This document shows, piece after piece, positions 52,267 through 60,712 of a DNA stretch of 64,000 bases. This stretch comes from Paraburkholderia metrosideri (GTDB lineage: Bacteria > Pseudomonadota > Gammaproteobacteria > Burkholderiales > Burkholderiaceae). Made by a program: the position numbers and the translations under genes. Below the pieces are notes generated by a model that worked only from the letters and a program-made list of their open reading frames with translations, did not search any database and was not told the origin of the DNA. The stretch lies in contig NZ_CAJHCP010000014.1 of NCBI RefSeq assembly GCF_904848625.1, positions 175,564 to 239,563 on the forward strand, given 5' to 3'. How positions within the stretch are numbered: the first letter of the stretch is position 1; the number at the start of each line of letters is the position of its first letter.

Positions 52267-53328
52267 TCATTGGGAAAGGAGCCGCCGAACGCGCGGGATC
52301 ACCTCTTCAGCAAAGCTGCGCATGTCGGCTTCGAAAGGCTGAAACTGCAGCATGAAAAGTTCGACGCCCGCCTGGTGGAACGCAGCAATGCGCTGCGCAA
52401 CGACATCGTAGTCGCCGACGAGGCCCGCAGCCGTGCCGCCATTCGAACCAACCCGCGGAGATTGTGCGAAGGTTTGATGCATCACCGCCTTCGAATCGAT
52501 GTTGACCTTCTGTCGCTCGCGCAGCGGCTTGTCCAACTCGGCGAGCGCAAACAGGTGGGCGAGATGAGCGTCAGCCTGTACCTGCGTTTCCCGTGCAATC
52601 ACGAAAGCCGACAGACCGAAACGCAGCGCTGCCTGCCCGGCCGGGCGCGTGCGAGCAGAGACATCCGTGATCAGACGCGCGACATCGTCGGGCGCCTGGC
52701 CGTTGATGAACCACACATCGCCCTGCGCCGCGACCAGTTCGCGCGCCGGCTCAGATTCGCCACCGACATAGATGCGCGGACGCGCGCGAAACGGATCAGC
52801 GGGCTGCAACTGATAGTTGTCGATATGAAAATTGTCGCCATGATGATTCACGGTTTCGCCGCGTAATAGCGCAGAGACGACTTCAAGCCATTCGCGGCCA
52901 TACAGATAGCGCGCGTCGTGCTCCGGAAAGCCGATGCCTGCACGTTCGAGTTCAGGGCGATTCCACGCGTTCACCACATTGATCGCAAACCGGCCGCCGC
53001 TAATGTGTTCGATTTGCTGGGCCATCTTCGCGAGCACGACCGGGTGATAGAGATACGGCTTGATCGCGGTAATGATCTCGATGCGCGAGGTCAGTGCCGC
53101 CAATGCTGCCGATGATGTCCAGGCCTCGAGCTGATCGAGCGAAGGGTCGTGCGGATTGATGGTGTGCTGTGCCACCAGCACCGAATCGTAGCCGAGGCGC
53201 TCGGCCTCCAGCACGAGCGACTTATTGCGGGCCCACGACGCGTCATAGGGTTCTGCGGGATCCTGCAACGCGGCGCGGCTGCCGTGCACGAGTGCCCAGA
53301 CACCGAAACGGGGAAGTTTGACTGACAT
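52267..53328 (-). CDS. LLM-class flavin-dependent oxidoreductase, SsuD-like
   Basis: 353 aa luciferase-like monooxygenase: FGVWALVHGSRAALQDPAEPYDASWARNKSLVLEAERLGYDSVLVAQHTINP, IEIITAIKPYLYHPVVLAKMAQQIEHISGGRFAINVVNAWNRPELERAGIGFPEHDARYLYGREWLEVVSALLRGE, and DNFHIDNYQLQPADPFRARPRIYVGGESEPARELVAAQGDVWFINGQAPDD. The pattern is nearest the alkanesulfonate/dialkylsulfone branch that uses free FMNH2. It is alone, with no reductase or transporter beside it, about 18 kb from the organosulfur island. Confidence 0.85.
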   Translation of the reverse strand: MSVKLPRFGVWALVHGSRAALQDPAEPYDASWARNKSLVLEAERLGYDSVLVAQHTINPHDPSLDQLEAWTSSAALAALTSRIEIITAIKPYLYHPVVLAKMAQQIEHISGGRFAINVVNAWNRPELERAGIGFPEHDARYLYGREWLEVVSALLRGETVNHHGDNFHIDNYQLQPADPFRARPRIYVGGESEPARELVAAQGDVWFINGQAPDDVARLITDVSARTRPAGQAALRFGLSAFVIARETQVQADAHLAHLFALAELDKPLRERQKVNIDSKAVMHQTFAQSPRVGSNGGTAAGLVGDYDVVAQRIAAFHQAGVELFMLQFQPFEADMRSFAEEVIPRVRRLLSQ

Positions 53329-53766
53329 CGGTTTGATAGGCGGGGAGGCGGAGGAGAGAAGCCGACATGCTAGCGCTGCTCGCGGACGCGGCCTTCCAAT
53401 TTCTAACGATATGGAATTGACGGTTAGGTATTAAGAAGGAGGGCGGACCTTGTGTTGGCTGAACGTTGGGCGGGGATGGGCTTTGGAGGGACGTGGGGAC
53501 TGCTGGTCACGGGCTTCGAGGTGGGCAGATGGGGATCTTCGTCGTGTACGGCCAAGGCGCGAATTGGCAAGGCAGTAGATGCTTTATACACGACATTATA
53601 ACTGTAATGTCGTATTTTCTATTGATTTGGTTAAAAAGTTGACATTTTACGTAATAATATTATTGAGTTAAGGCTGTCGAATTTCCTGCGCGCCGGAGGT
53701 TCTTGTCGCCGGCGCGGCGCTGGACTTGGGTATCGGGCGAAGGCTACGCGCGCCGAAGCACGCGCA
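53329..53766. other. AT-rich gene-free region
   Basis: 438 bp. The section 53570-53680 is strikingly AT-rich for this genome and holds the palindrome at 53590-53613 and a TTGACA hexamer at 53639-53644. No coding frame is convincing on either strand. Confidence 0.5.
53590..53613. promoter_or_regulatory. 24-bp palindrome in AT-rich intergenic DNA
   Basis: ACGACATTA, six bases, TAATGTCGT: perfect 9-bp arms. Likely a protein-binding site or hairpin; no regulator gene adjoins it. Confidence 0.45.
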
Positions 53767-53958
53767 TTGAACGGCGACGCGTGCGCGCTACTGGCCGCGC
53801 AGGTCGAGAGAAAGGAGTGGGAAAAGGCGCTGGGTGAAGCTCACATGCAGCGTTTGGCGCTGAAGGCCGAGTTCGAAAGGAGCAGGGCGGCGCTGGCCGC
53901 CATCGAGGGATTGGAAAAAATGTCCGCGTTATTCCCGCAGTTCAAGCCGGCGCGGTAA
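53767..53958 (+). CDS. Small hypothetical protein, helical
   Basis: 63 aa from a TTG; the frame is open upstream to 53635 without an ATG. The sequence is Ala/Glu/Lys/Arg-rich with long helical heptad-like stretches (ALLAAQVERKEWEKALGEAHMQRLALKAEFERSRAALAAIEGLEKM). It overlaps the 3' end of the SnoaL-like gene on the other strand. No family is recognised. It could equally be chance. Confidence 0.25.
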   Translation: MNGDACALLAAQVERKEWEKALGEAHMQRLALKAEFERSRAALAAIEGLEKMSALFPQFKPAR

Positions 53959-54375
53959 TTGCCCGATTTGTTGGAACACGGTTAGCCAATCTTCCAGATG
54001 CCACGTCTTCGCGACAAGATCGCCCCTCATTTCGTGGAAGGAATGAATGGCAAAGCGAACGGGCTTTGAGGTTGCCGCAATGCCCATCAGCGGCCCGGTC
54101 TGGGTACCACTGACTTCCGCTCGCACACCGACGCGGTTGCCATGTATCAGGAGGTCGTGGATTTCAATCTGCATGTCGGGAAGGGCCGCCGCGATGTTCC
54201 GGAAGATCGCGGCCATCTGGTCCGGGCCGGGCAGCGCCCCTTTGGGTTCTGGAATGTATTCCCAGTCAGGGGTGACCACTTTTCGCAACATCTCCAGATC
54301 ATGGCGCGAGAATGCCTCGTATAGGCGTTCAATCCTCGCTCGCGTCTCCGTCTCGGCAATCAGGTTCGATGTCAT
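53929..54375 (-). CDS. SnoaL-like ester cyclase family protein
   Basis: 148 aa from the ATG at 54375, chosen because GGAG lies 6 bp upstream. SnoaL/NTF2-like cone fold: RIERLYEAFSRHDLEMLRKVVTPDWEYIPEPKGALPGPDQMAAIFRNIAAALPDMQIEIHDLLIHGNRVGVRAEVSGTQTGPLMGI, then RFAIHSFHEMRGDLVAKTWHLEDWLTVFQQIG. The ALPDxxxxxxD and W-D-L motifs are usual. Function is likely a small-molecule cyclase or hydrolase; substrate unknown. Confidence 0.82.
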   Translation of the reverse strand: MTSNLIAETETRARIERLYEAFSRHDLEMLRKVVTPDWEYIPEPKGALPGPDQMAAIFRNIAAALPDMQIEIHDLLIHGNRVGVRAEVSGTQTGPLMGIAATSKPVRFAIHSFHEMRGDLVAKTWHLEDWLTVFQQIGQLPRRLELRE

Positions 54376-54471
54376 GGCTATCTCCGTTGCTGGGTCACGT
54401 GTCATCGGCTAGCAGGCTTCCTGCATCTTACGACAATGGAGTGCCCAGCCGCTTTGCCACCTGTCCCGCAC

Positions 54472-57400
54472 TTACTCGGCCACGCACTGACGCGCGTCGA
54501 GTCTGCTCAGCATCGCTTCAAAATCGTCGATGGGAAGCGGGCGGCAGAAATAGAAGCCTTGATAGGCGTAGCATCCCGCTGCCGCGAGGAAGTCACGTTG
54601 AGCCTCGGTCTCGACCCCTTCGGCGATCACGCCCAGGCCGAGACTGCGCGCGAGCGCCACGATGGTTTTCGCAATGACCGCATCGTTGGGATCGACGAGG
54701 ACATCTCGCACGAATGAACGGTCGATTTTCAACTGGTCCAAAGGCAGGCGCTTCAAATAAGAAAGCGACGAATATCCGATACCAAAGTCGTCTAGCGAAA
54801 AAACCACGCCTCGTGCTTTGAGCGCACCCATCTTCTGGATGATGTCCTGCACATTGTCCACCAGCACGCTTTCCGTCAACTCCAGCTTCAGTCGGTCCGG
54901 CCTCGCGCCGGTTCGACGCAGGATGGCGAATACCTTGGCCACGAAATCAGGTTCGCGGAACTGTTGGGCGCTGACGTTAACCGCAATCGTGAGATCGGCC
55001 ATGTCCGGCCGCGTCGCCCAGCGTGCCAGTTGTGTGCAGGCCTCCTCCAGAACCCAGCTTCCCAATGCGAGGATCAGTCCGGTTTCTTCAGCGAGTGGAA
55101 TGAAGTCGGCGGGCGGCACGATACCGCAGGTGGGATGCTGCCAGCGCACCAGGGCTTCGGCGCCGGTGATGCGGCTGCCGTCGATCTGCGCCTGATAATG
55201 AAGCAGGAATTGATCGTCTTCGATTGCGTTGCGTAACCCCGCTTCGAGCGCAGCCCGCTCCACCACGACGGTCTGCATGTCCGGTTCGAAGAAACGCACG
55301 GCATTGCGACCGCGCTCCTTGGACTTGTACATCGCGAGGTCGGCCTGCTTCAGGAGTTCATCCATCGAGGCCTGATGTCCTCTGAACACGGTGGCGCCGA
55401 TACTCGCCGAACTGCGGTATTCGATCTCGCCAAGCCGATAAGGACTGCCCAGAACCGCGAGGATTCTGCCGGCCACGGCGTCGGTCTGGCGCGTCGCTTC
55501 CTGTCGGTTGTGGTGCAGATTTCCCAGCACGACCACGAATTCGTCACCGCCGACCCTGGCCACCGTGTCGTTCTCGTGTACGCTCGCCGCCAGACGTTGC
55601 GCCACTTGCTGCAGCAGCAGATCGCCTTTGTCGTGACCCAGGGTATCGTTCAACGTCTTGAAGTGGTCCAGGTCGATGAACAGCAGCGCGCCGCAGGCTT
55701 CATTGCGGGCGCTGACCGTGATCGCCTGCTTCAGGCGGTCCAGCAACAGCGTACGGTTGGGCAAGCGGGTCAGCGCGTCGAAGAAGGCCAATTCCTTGAT
55801 GCGCTCTTCCGCGATCTTGCGTTCGGTAATGTCGTGATGCGTGCCGACATAGTGGCTGACGATTCCATCCTCGCTCATCACCGCGGAGATCGTGAGCCAT
55901 TTCGGGTACACGTCGCCATTCTTGCGACGATCCCAGATTTCCCCTTGCCATCCGCCGGCATGCTGGATCGTTTCCCACATCTCCTTGAAGAATGCGGCGT
56001 CGTGGCGGTCCGACCGAAGCACCTGCGGTGTCTGGCCCACGATTTCTTCGGCCGTATAGCCGGTGCAGTCGGTGAACGCCGAGTTCACGCGCAGGATCGT
56101 GGCGCTGGCGTCGGTGATCATCATCGGCTCCATCGAGTCGAAGGCGACAGCGGCGATTCGAAGCTCAGCCTCGGCCTGCTTGCGCTCGGTAATGTCTCGA
56201 CCGCTCGTGCGAAAGCCGATGAAATCGCCCCTCGCATCGGTAATCGGCACCCAGGATGCGGAAAGCCACATCAGCGAACCGTCCTTGCGAACGCAGCGAA
56301 ATTCGAGGTCGTCGCCGCGCAAGCCTTGTAGTGCGTTCTTAAATTCAGGGGCGACGCGCGGGATATCTTCCGGATAAATCACCGTGCCGGCGAAGTCCCG
56401 CAAGGTCATGCACTCGTCGACCGTATATCCGATGTACTTTTCCACTGCCGAGTTGATCCAGCGTGGCTTGCCGTCAGGTCCCCACCAGATCTCCCAGTTG
56501 ACCGTACAGTCGGCAATCGCGCGGAATTTCTCCTCGTTCTCGCGCAACTCCCGGGTCATCGCCGAGGCAAGCCGCATGGCGCGTCCGCGACCCGTCATCA
56601 TGAGCCAGGTGAGCAGCGCCAGCAGCAGGCTCAGGCCCGTGCCGATGCTGGCGATCAGGAACGACGCGTTACGGCCGAAGCGTGCGTTGAAGTCGTCCTG
56701 CGCCGCCATCGAGAGTGTCCAGTCATGTCCGCCGACGACCAGATATTCGTTCGCCGACATATTCGCAGCCAGATGATGGCCGGGCGCCTCGGGGGTTTTG
56801 TGCAAAAGCGCGGCGGACGACGGCTCGACGCCATCGTAGATCGCGATCGTGAGACCGGGCGGCTGCTCGCCGTACAGACTGGCAATCACGTCGTGCATAC
56901 GGAAAGAGGCGAAGACCCAACCCACCAGATGCGCGCGCCGCTCGGCGACGCTGTCTTGCGACTGGCCTCGCGCGTAGATCGGCAGGTACATGACAAAACC
57001 GGGGTGCGCCTTGGCTTCGGCATCCACGGCCAGGCGGACCTTGCCCGACAGGGTTGCCATGCCGGTGTCGCGCGCCTGCTCCATCGCGCGCCGCCGCACG
57101 GGGTCGGCCCACGCATCGAAGCCGGGCGCCGCGCGGTTGATGCCGATATACGGCTCGCGCTGGATGATCGGCGCGTAGTTGTCGCGCGAGCCGGTGGGCT
57201 GGATCACGTAATCAGGCAAGCCTTGCTCGCGCATGGCGGCCACGTGGCTGGCCTTTTGTGCGGCCGGCACCCACGCGACGATGCCGATGGCCTGGATGCC
57301 GGAGAAGTTGGCGTCGAGATTAAGCGTGTCGACATAGTCACGGAACCGGTCGCGGCCGATTTCGCCGCTGGCGGCGAACAGGCTCTGCACGCCGCGCAGC

Positions 57401-57582
57401 AGCAGCTCATACGTGCCCATACGCTGCTCGATCCGGCTGACGGCGTCGCCCAGCGCGAAGTCGAACTCGCTCAGGAGTTCGTGACGGGACGCTTGCCGCT
57501 CGTGGTCCCAAAGCATCCACGTCACGCTGAGCGCAGCGGACAGGACCAGGAGCGGGAGCAGGACGAGGCGCGTCCAGTTCAC
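54472..57582 (-). CDS. CHASE-PAS-PAS-GGDEF-EAL cyclic-di-GMP signalling protein
   Basis: 1,036 aa from the GTG at 57582, which overlaps the upstream stop (GTGA). Order: membrane helix (3-25), periplasmic CHASE sensor (about 60-270), second helix (307-330), PAS 1 (about 350-470), PAS 2 (about 470-590), GGDEF (motif 678-682, intact) and EAL (Glu809-Ala-Leu, with DDFGIGYSSL and AEGVET). Both enzymatic motifs look active. The product-inhibition RxxD before GGDEF is HxxD (HEND), so feedback on the cyclase may be lost. The gene is translationally coupled to a periplasmic binding protein, which may present a ligand to the CHASE domain. Confidence 0.93.
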   Translation of the reverse strand: MNWTRLVLLPLLVLSAALSVTWMLWDHERQASRHELLSEFDFALGDAVSRIEQRMGTYELLLRGVQSLFAASGEIGRDRFRDYVDTLNLDANFSGIQAIGIVAWVPAAQKASHVAAMREQGLPDYVIQPTGSRDNYAPIIQREPYIGINRAAPGFDAWADPVRRRAMEQARDTGMATLSGKVRLAVDAEAKAHPGFVMYLPIYARGQSQDSVAERRAHLVGWVFASFRMHDVIASLYGEQPPGLTIAIYDGVEPSSAALLHKTPEAPGHHLAANMSANEYLVVGGHDWTLSMAAQDDFNARFGRNASFLIASIGTGLSLLLALLTWLMMTGRGRAMRLASAMTRELRENEEKFRAIADCTVNWEIWWGPDGKPRWINSAVEKYIGYTVDECMTLRDFAGTVIYPEDIPRVAPEFKNALQGLRGDDLEFRCVRKDGSLMWLSASWVPITDARGDFIGFRTSGRDITERKQAEAELRIAAVAFDSMEPMMITDASATILRVNSAFTDCTGYTAEEIVGQTPQVLRSDRHDAAFFKEMWETIQHAGGWQGEIWDRRKNGDVYPKWLTISAVMSEDGIVSHYVGTHHDITERKIAEERIKELAFFDALTRLPNRTLLLDRLKQAITVSARNEACGALLFIDLDHFKTLNDTLGHDKGDLLLQQVAQRLAASVHENDTVARVGGDEFVVVLGNLHHNRQEATRQTDAVAGRILAVLGSPYRLGEIEYRSSASIGATVFRGHQASMDELLKQADLAMYKSKERGRNAVRFFEPDMQTVVVERAALEAGLRNAIEDDQFLLHYQAQIDGSRITGAEALVRWQHPTCGIVPPADFIPLAEETGLILALGSWVLEEACTQLARWATRPDMADLTIAVNVSAQQFREPDFVAKVFAILRRTGARPDRLKLELTESVLVDNVQDIIQKMGALKARGVVFSLDDFGIGYSSLSYLKRLPLDQLKIDRSFVRDVLVDPNDAVIAKTIVALARSLGLGVIAEGVETEAQRDFLAAAGCYAYQGFYFCRPLPIDDFEAMLSRLDARQCVAE

Positions 57583-58373
57583 GGTGGCGTCGGGAAATTG
57601 ACCATCGAATCCGCGAGGTCGGGTTTGAAATATTTTTCGAAGATGCGCCGGACCGTGCCGTCCGCGCGCATCTGATTCACGAGGGCGCGCCACTTTTCAC
57701 GTTCGGCTGGCGGCAGCCCTTTCTTCGACATGATGAGGCCGTGAGGAACGGCAGGGTCGTCGAATTCTACGATGCTGGTTACGTCGCGGATTTTCTTTTC
57801 GTCGATCGCAGGGTAATCGAAAGGCTCGATGATCATGCCTTGAATGCGCCGCAGAATCAGCGCCTGATAGAGCGGGTCCAGACTGCCGGCCTGACTGACG
57901 CGGTTTTCGGCCGATAGCGCGTCGACCAGCTGATTGGCCGACTCGCTGTAGCGGAAGCTGCGGATAACACCGAGCTGAAACTGGTCGTTGTGCTCGAAAT
58001 CGGCCAGATGCTGGATGCCAGCATCCTTGCGCACCAGCAAATAGTATTTGTCGCTGAAGTACCAGGCGAAATCTGCGTACTGGTTACGCTCGTCGTTGGT
58101 AATGCCCGACAGGCTGAAGTCGAGTGCGCCGGATTCAATCAGCTTCCAGATCCGGGCCCGCGACATCAGGCTGACTCTGACCCGGCAACCGCTCCGGCGG
58201 ATCAGTTCATCGGCAAAGTCCTTGTCGATCCCGCTGTCTGTGTCGACGGAATAGAGCAGGCCGTGATCGTGCAAAGCTAGCGTAAATGAGCGTGAACATT
58301 CGGGACCGGCGGCCATAGCGCTGCCAATACAGCTGAGTGCCAGCAGTAACCCGCCCATGCAATGTCGAATCAC
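57579..58373 (-). CDS. Family-3 extracellular solute-binding protein
   Basis: 264 aa from the GTG at 58373 (GGGAG five bases upstream; ATG at 58358 possible). Sec signal CMGGLLLALSCIGSAMAAG. Mature SBP_bac_3 fold: FTLALHDHGLLYSVDTDSGIDKDFADELIRRSGCRVRVSLMSRARIWKLIESGALDFSLSGITNDERNQYADFAWYFSDKYYLLVRKDAG, and the C-terminal LVNQMRADGTVRRIFEKYF. No transporter genes are near; its stop overlaps the start of the GGDEF-EAL gene. The likely role is ligand capture for signalling. Confidence 0.85.
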   Translation of the reverse strand: MIRHCMGGLLLALSCIGSAMAAGPECSRSFTLALHDHGLLYSVDTDSGIDKDFADELIRRSGCRVRVSLMSRARIWKLIESGALDFSLSGITNDERNQYADFAWYFSDKYYLLVRKDAGIQHLADFEHNDQFQLGVIRSFRYSESANQLVDALSAENRVSQAGSLDPLYQALILRRIQGMIIEPFDYPAIDEKKIRDVTSIVEFDDPAVPHGLIMSKKGLPPAEREKWRALVNQMRADGTVRRIFEKYFKPDLADSMVNFPTPP

Positions 58374-58887
58374 GATGTCTCCCTCGCACGAAGAGGACTT
58401 TAATACCACATTCAATTTGGCCAATCATGATGCCGACGACGCATCCCGCTATTTGGTTACTTTGAACGAGAATGACGAGATCGCATTTTTGCGGACTCGC
58501 CGGCTTTCAACTGCCTGACACGAAAGACGGAATGCTCGAACCGAAAGCGCTCTTCACGCAATATCGGCAGTGCGTTGCAGTTCTTGAGGGGGCGCCGTTA
58601 TTTTTTTGCGGGTTATTGCGCGGATGTCCGTTCCTGACGGATGGCGTCCGCACAACCTGGCGCGCGGGGGAATGCGGGGTGGCAGATGTAACAGCACTGC
58701 CAGCCAGATACAAAGTGAAAGAGTTTGGCGATGCGCGGTGTGCGAAAATCGCGACTTTCGTTCCTGGCTGTCGATTCAGACGTGCTGTGGGCTCTTGCGG
58801 ATTCGGACCAGAGCCGACTCACAGACAGCAGACAGCGGGAACAAAGCCGTTTTCCAGGTCAATTATTTTGTAACGCATGAGGTGAAT
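58374..58887. other. Intergenic region upstream of the entericidin gene
   Basis: 514 bp between divergent genes, apart from a short 5' leader of the binding-protein gene. No protein-like frame. A T-rich run at 58599-58606 was examined but lacks a stem. Confidence 0.4.
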
Positions 58888-59016
58888 ATGTTTGGGCGCT
58901 GTGTGGGAATGTTGTTGCTGGCGGGGGCTTTGCTCTCATTGACGGGTTGCAACACCGTGGCTGGCTTCGGTCAGGATATCTCGGGGGCGTCCCGGTCTGT
59001 TCAGCGCGCGCTCTGA
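58888..59016 (+). CDS. Entericidin-type small lipoprotein
   Basis: 42 aa. Lipoprotein signal FGRCVGMLLLAGALLSLTGC with lipobox LTGC, followed by NTVAGFGQDISGASRSVQRAL, the entericidin A/B pattern (NTVxGxGxDIxxxG). GAGG precedes the ATG at 58888. These are membrane lipoproteins related to a cell-death antidote/toxin pair in enterics. Only one copy is present here. Confidence 0.88.
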   Translation: MFGRCVGMLLLAGALLSLTGCNTVAGFGQDISGASRSVQRAL

Positions 59017-59222
59017 TGCTGGATAAGCGCGGCGCGGCTTAGCGGGGAGGCGGTGCAGACCCCGATTGGCCGCGTGGCTCATTGCGCGCGCGTGCTCACT
59101 AGCCGCGCGTCAAGCGGCCTGCAATGCCGCTCTATCGCCGCTTCACCGCAATCAGCGGGAAGAAAATTGGCGGTTACCCATCCCGCCGTAGTTCACCGTT
59201 TTCAGCCTTTACGGATCACGTT

Positions 59223-59876
59223 TTAATCAGCGCGGCCTATCGGCGCCTCGAGAAGACAACCAAACTCGCGTGCAAAGTCTACGGATACGCGCGCGTGAAC
59301 CGCGCCCTGTTCGTCGAAGAAACGCTGCGTCCCTTCAAGTGTGAAAACACCTTCATGCCAGATGTCTGGATGAATGTAGAGGCCTTGCCGTCCATCAAAA
59401 CGAAAGCAGACGAATTTCTCCGGCGCGATGTCGTCACCCGGCAATGCCAGCGGGACATAGAACGGACGATGGTCGAGAGGAAAGAAAAGTTGTCCGCCAT
59501 CCGGGTGATAGTTCGCGTGCCATAACAACATGCGTTCCGGCGCATTCGCGTGGTCTTCGCGGGCGGCTTCGGGTTCTGTCGCGTACGCGAGAATATAGTT
59601 GCCGCCCACTGCTTCATTGCGGCCGTAAAGAATATCGCCGCGCCATTCGCTCACGAAGACGCCCTCGGTCGTGCCTGCTTCGTCGCCGGTGCCGGCATCG
59701 ATGGGCCTCGATCCGGTTGACGGCCACTGCACGATTTCGATCGCGCAATCGTCCGGGTTCGCTACGAGGCGGCCGTATCCTTCGAGCGTTGCTGGCGTTG
59801 CGTCGACGACGGGCATCGGCACGCGGCGCAGGCCGGAGGGGAGGGCGGGGTTGAGGTAGTCGATTTCGTTTGGCAT
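59223..59876 (-). CDS. Ureidoglycolate lyase (AllA)-like protein
   Basis: 217 aa. Cupin-like AllA fold: LFFPLDHRPFYVPLALPGDDIAPEKFVCFRFDGRQGLYIHPDIWHEGVF, with the HPDIWH metal motif and an upstream LLWHANYHPDGGQ. The family usually has about 160-170 residues; this one has about 50 more, including an N-terminal LxxLVANPDDCAIEIVQWP segment. No ureide-pathway genes lie beside it, so the in vivo substrate is open. Confidence 0.75.
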   Translation of the reverse strand: MPNEIDYLNPALPSGLRRVPMPVVDATPATLEGYGRLVANPDDCAIEIVQWPSTGSRPIDAGTGDEAGTTEGVFVSEWRGDILYGRNEAVGGNYILAYATEPEAAREDHANAPERMLLWHANYHPDGGQLFFPLDHRPFYVPLALPGDDIAPEKFVCFRFDGRQGLYIHPDIWHEGVFTLEGTQRFFDEQGAVHARVSVDFAREFGCLLEAPIGRAD

Positions 59877-60368
59877 GGGGAAAGTCTACTTGAGTCAGAT
59901 GACGCGTTGAGGCGGGGCGTAAGTCATTATCCTTGACCCGCTCATCGAAAAAAACGGTGCTCGACACGATTCTTTGAGGGATCGTGTCCCATCCAGACGT
60001 GAAAGAGGGGAGGCGAAATTTCTGTCACAACGGCACAGAGGCGGATTGACGCAATGAATGCGCGAAGCGCCGATATTTTCGTGCTGGTCTGCGTCAGCGC
60101 ATCCTGCATTTTCTTTTTTCCTCTGAGTTAGTTGATTCGGTCAAGGCGATCCATCACCCGACCTACACGGTGACAGTCAACGCGAACGGTAGCCGAAAGA
60201 ACGACACTCCCGACTTATGTTGTCAAGGCCGGTCATTTGGCTCGTCTTTGCACCCGCGTCATTCCAATACCGTTTTTAACCTCTAACAAGCGTTTTTTTG
60301 CACGAATTTTATACGGCGGCCGCTACGCTATGAACTCTTCATAAAGAGACGCGGCTCGGCCGCCCTGC
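59877..60368. other. Intergenic region upstream of the DapA-like operon
   Basis: 492 bp without a gene, with several T-rich patches (60108-60121, 60291-60299). A TTGCAC hexamer at 60298-60303 is a weak -35 candidate for the operon that starts at 60369. Confidence 0.35.
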
Positions 60369-60710
60369 ATGATGCCCACTGCGCAGCTACAAGTAATCAA
60401 TGCGACGCCGGTTACTACCCGGCAACCCCAGAGCAACAACGTCCTGACGTTTCCTTCGCACCGTGTGTTGTTACCCGTGACGCTGTTAGCCGACACGGAA
60501 GAAGAATCGCGGTCGCAACTGGGAGCACTCCTTCATTCGCCGTCAGGCGTTTACGTCACACGCACCGAACGCTCCAGATCTCGCACTCACGTCTGGTTCG
60601 ACATCGCGCGAGACGACATGCCATTCATGCTTCACACGCTGATCACGACCTTGCCCGAGGCAATCATCGGCGCAGTCACGCATCCCGCTGCTTCGAAGGA
60701 GGGCCATTGA
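60369..60710 (+). CDS. Hypothetical protein upstream of the DapA-like gene
   Basis: 113 aa, no signal or membrane segment. After a Gln/Thr-rich start it reads LTFPSHRVLLPVTLLADTEEESRSQLGALLHSPSGVYVTRTERSRSRTHVWFDIARDDMPFMLHTLITTLPEAIIGAV, a small alpha/beta pattern. No family recognised. It ends 2 bp before the DapA-like start and contains that gene's ribosome site, so the two are likely co-translated. Confidence 0.55.
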   Translation: MMPTAQLQVINATPVTTRQPQSNNVLTFPSHRVLLPVTLLADTEEESRSQLGALLHSPSGVYVTRTERSRSRTHVWFDIARDDMPFMLHTLITTLPEAIIGAVTHPAASKEGH

Positions 60711-60712
60711 TC

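Noticed and set aside
52267..53328. Naming the lone LLM enzyme SfnG or SsuD
   Set aside because: Motifs fit the wider family but do not match either well enough from memory, so no gene symbol was given.
58561..58612. Possible terminator or small RNA ending in a T run
   Set aside because: The T run at 58599-58606 is not directly preceded by a stable stem.
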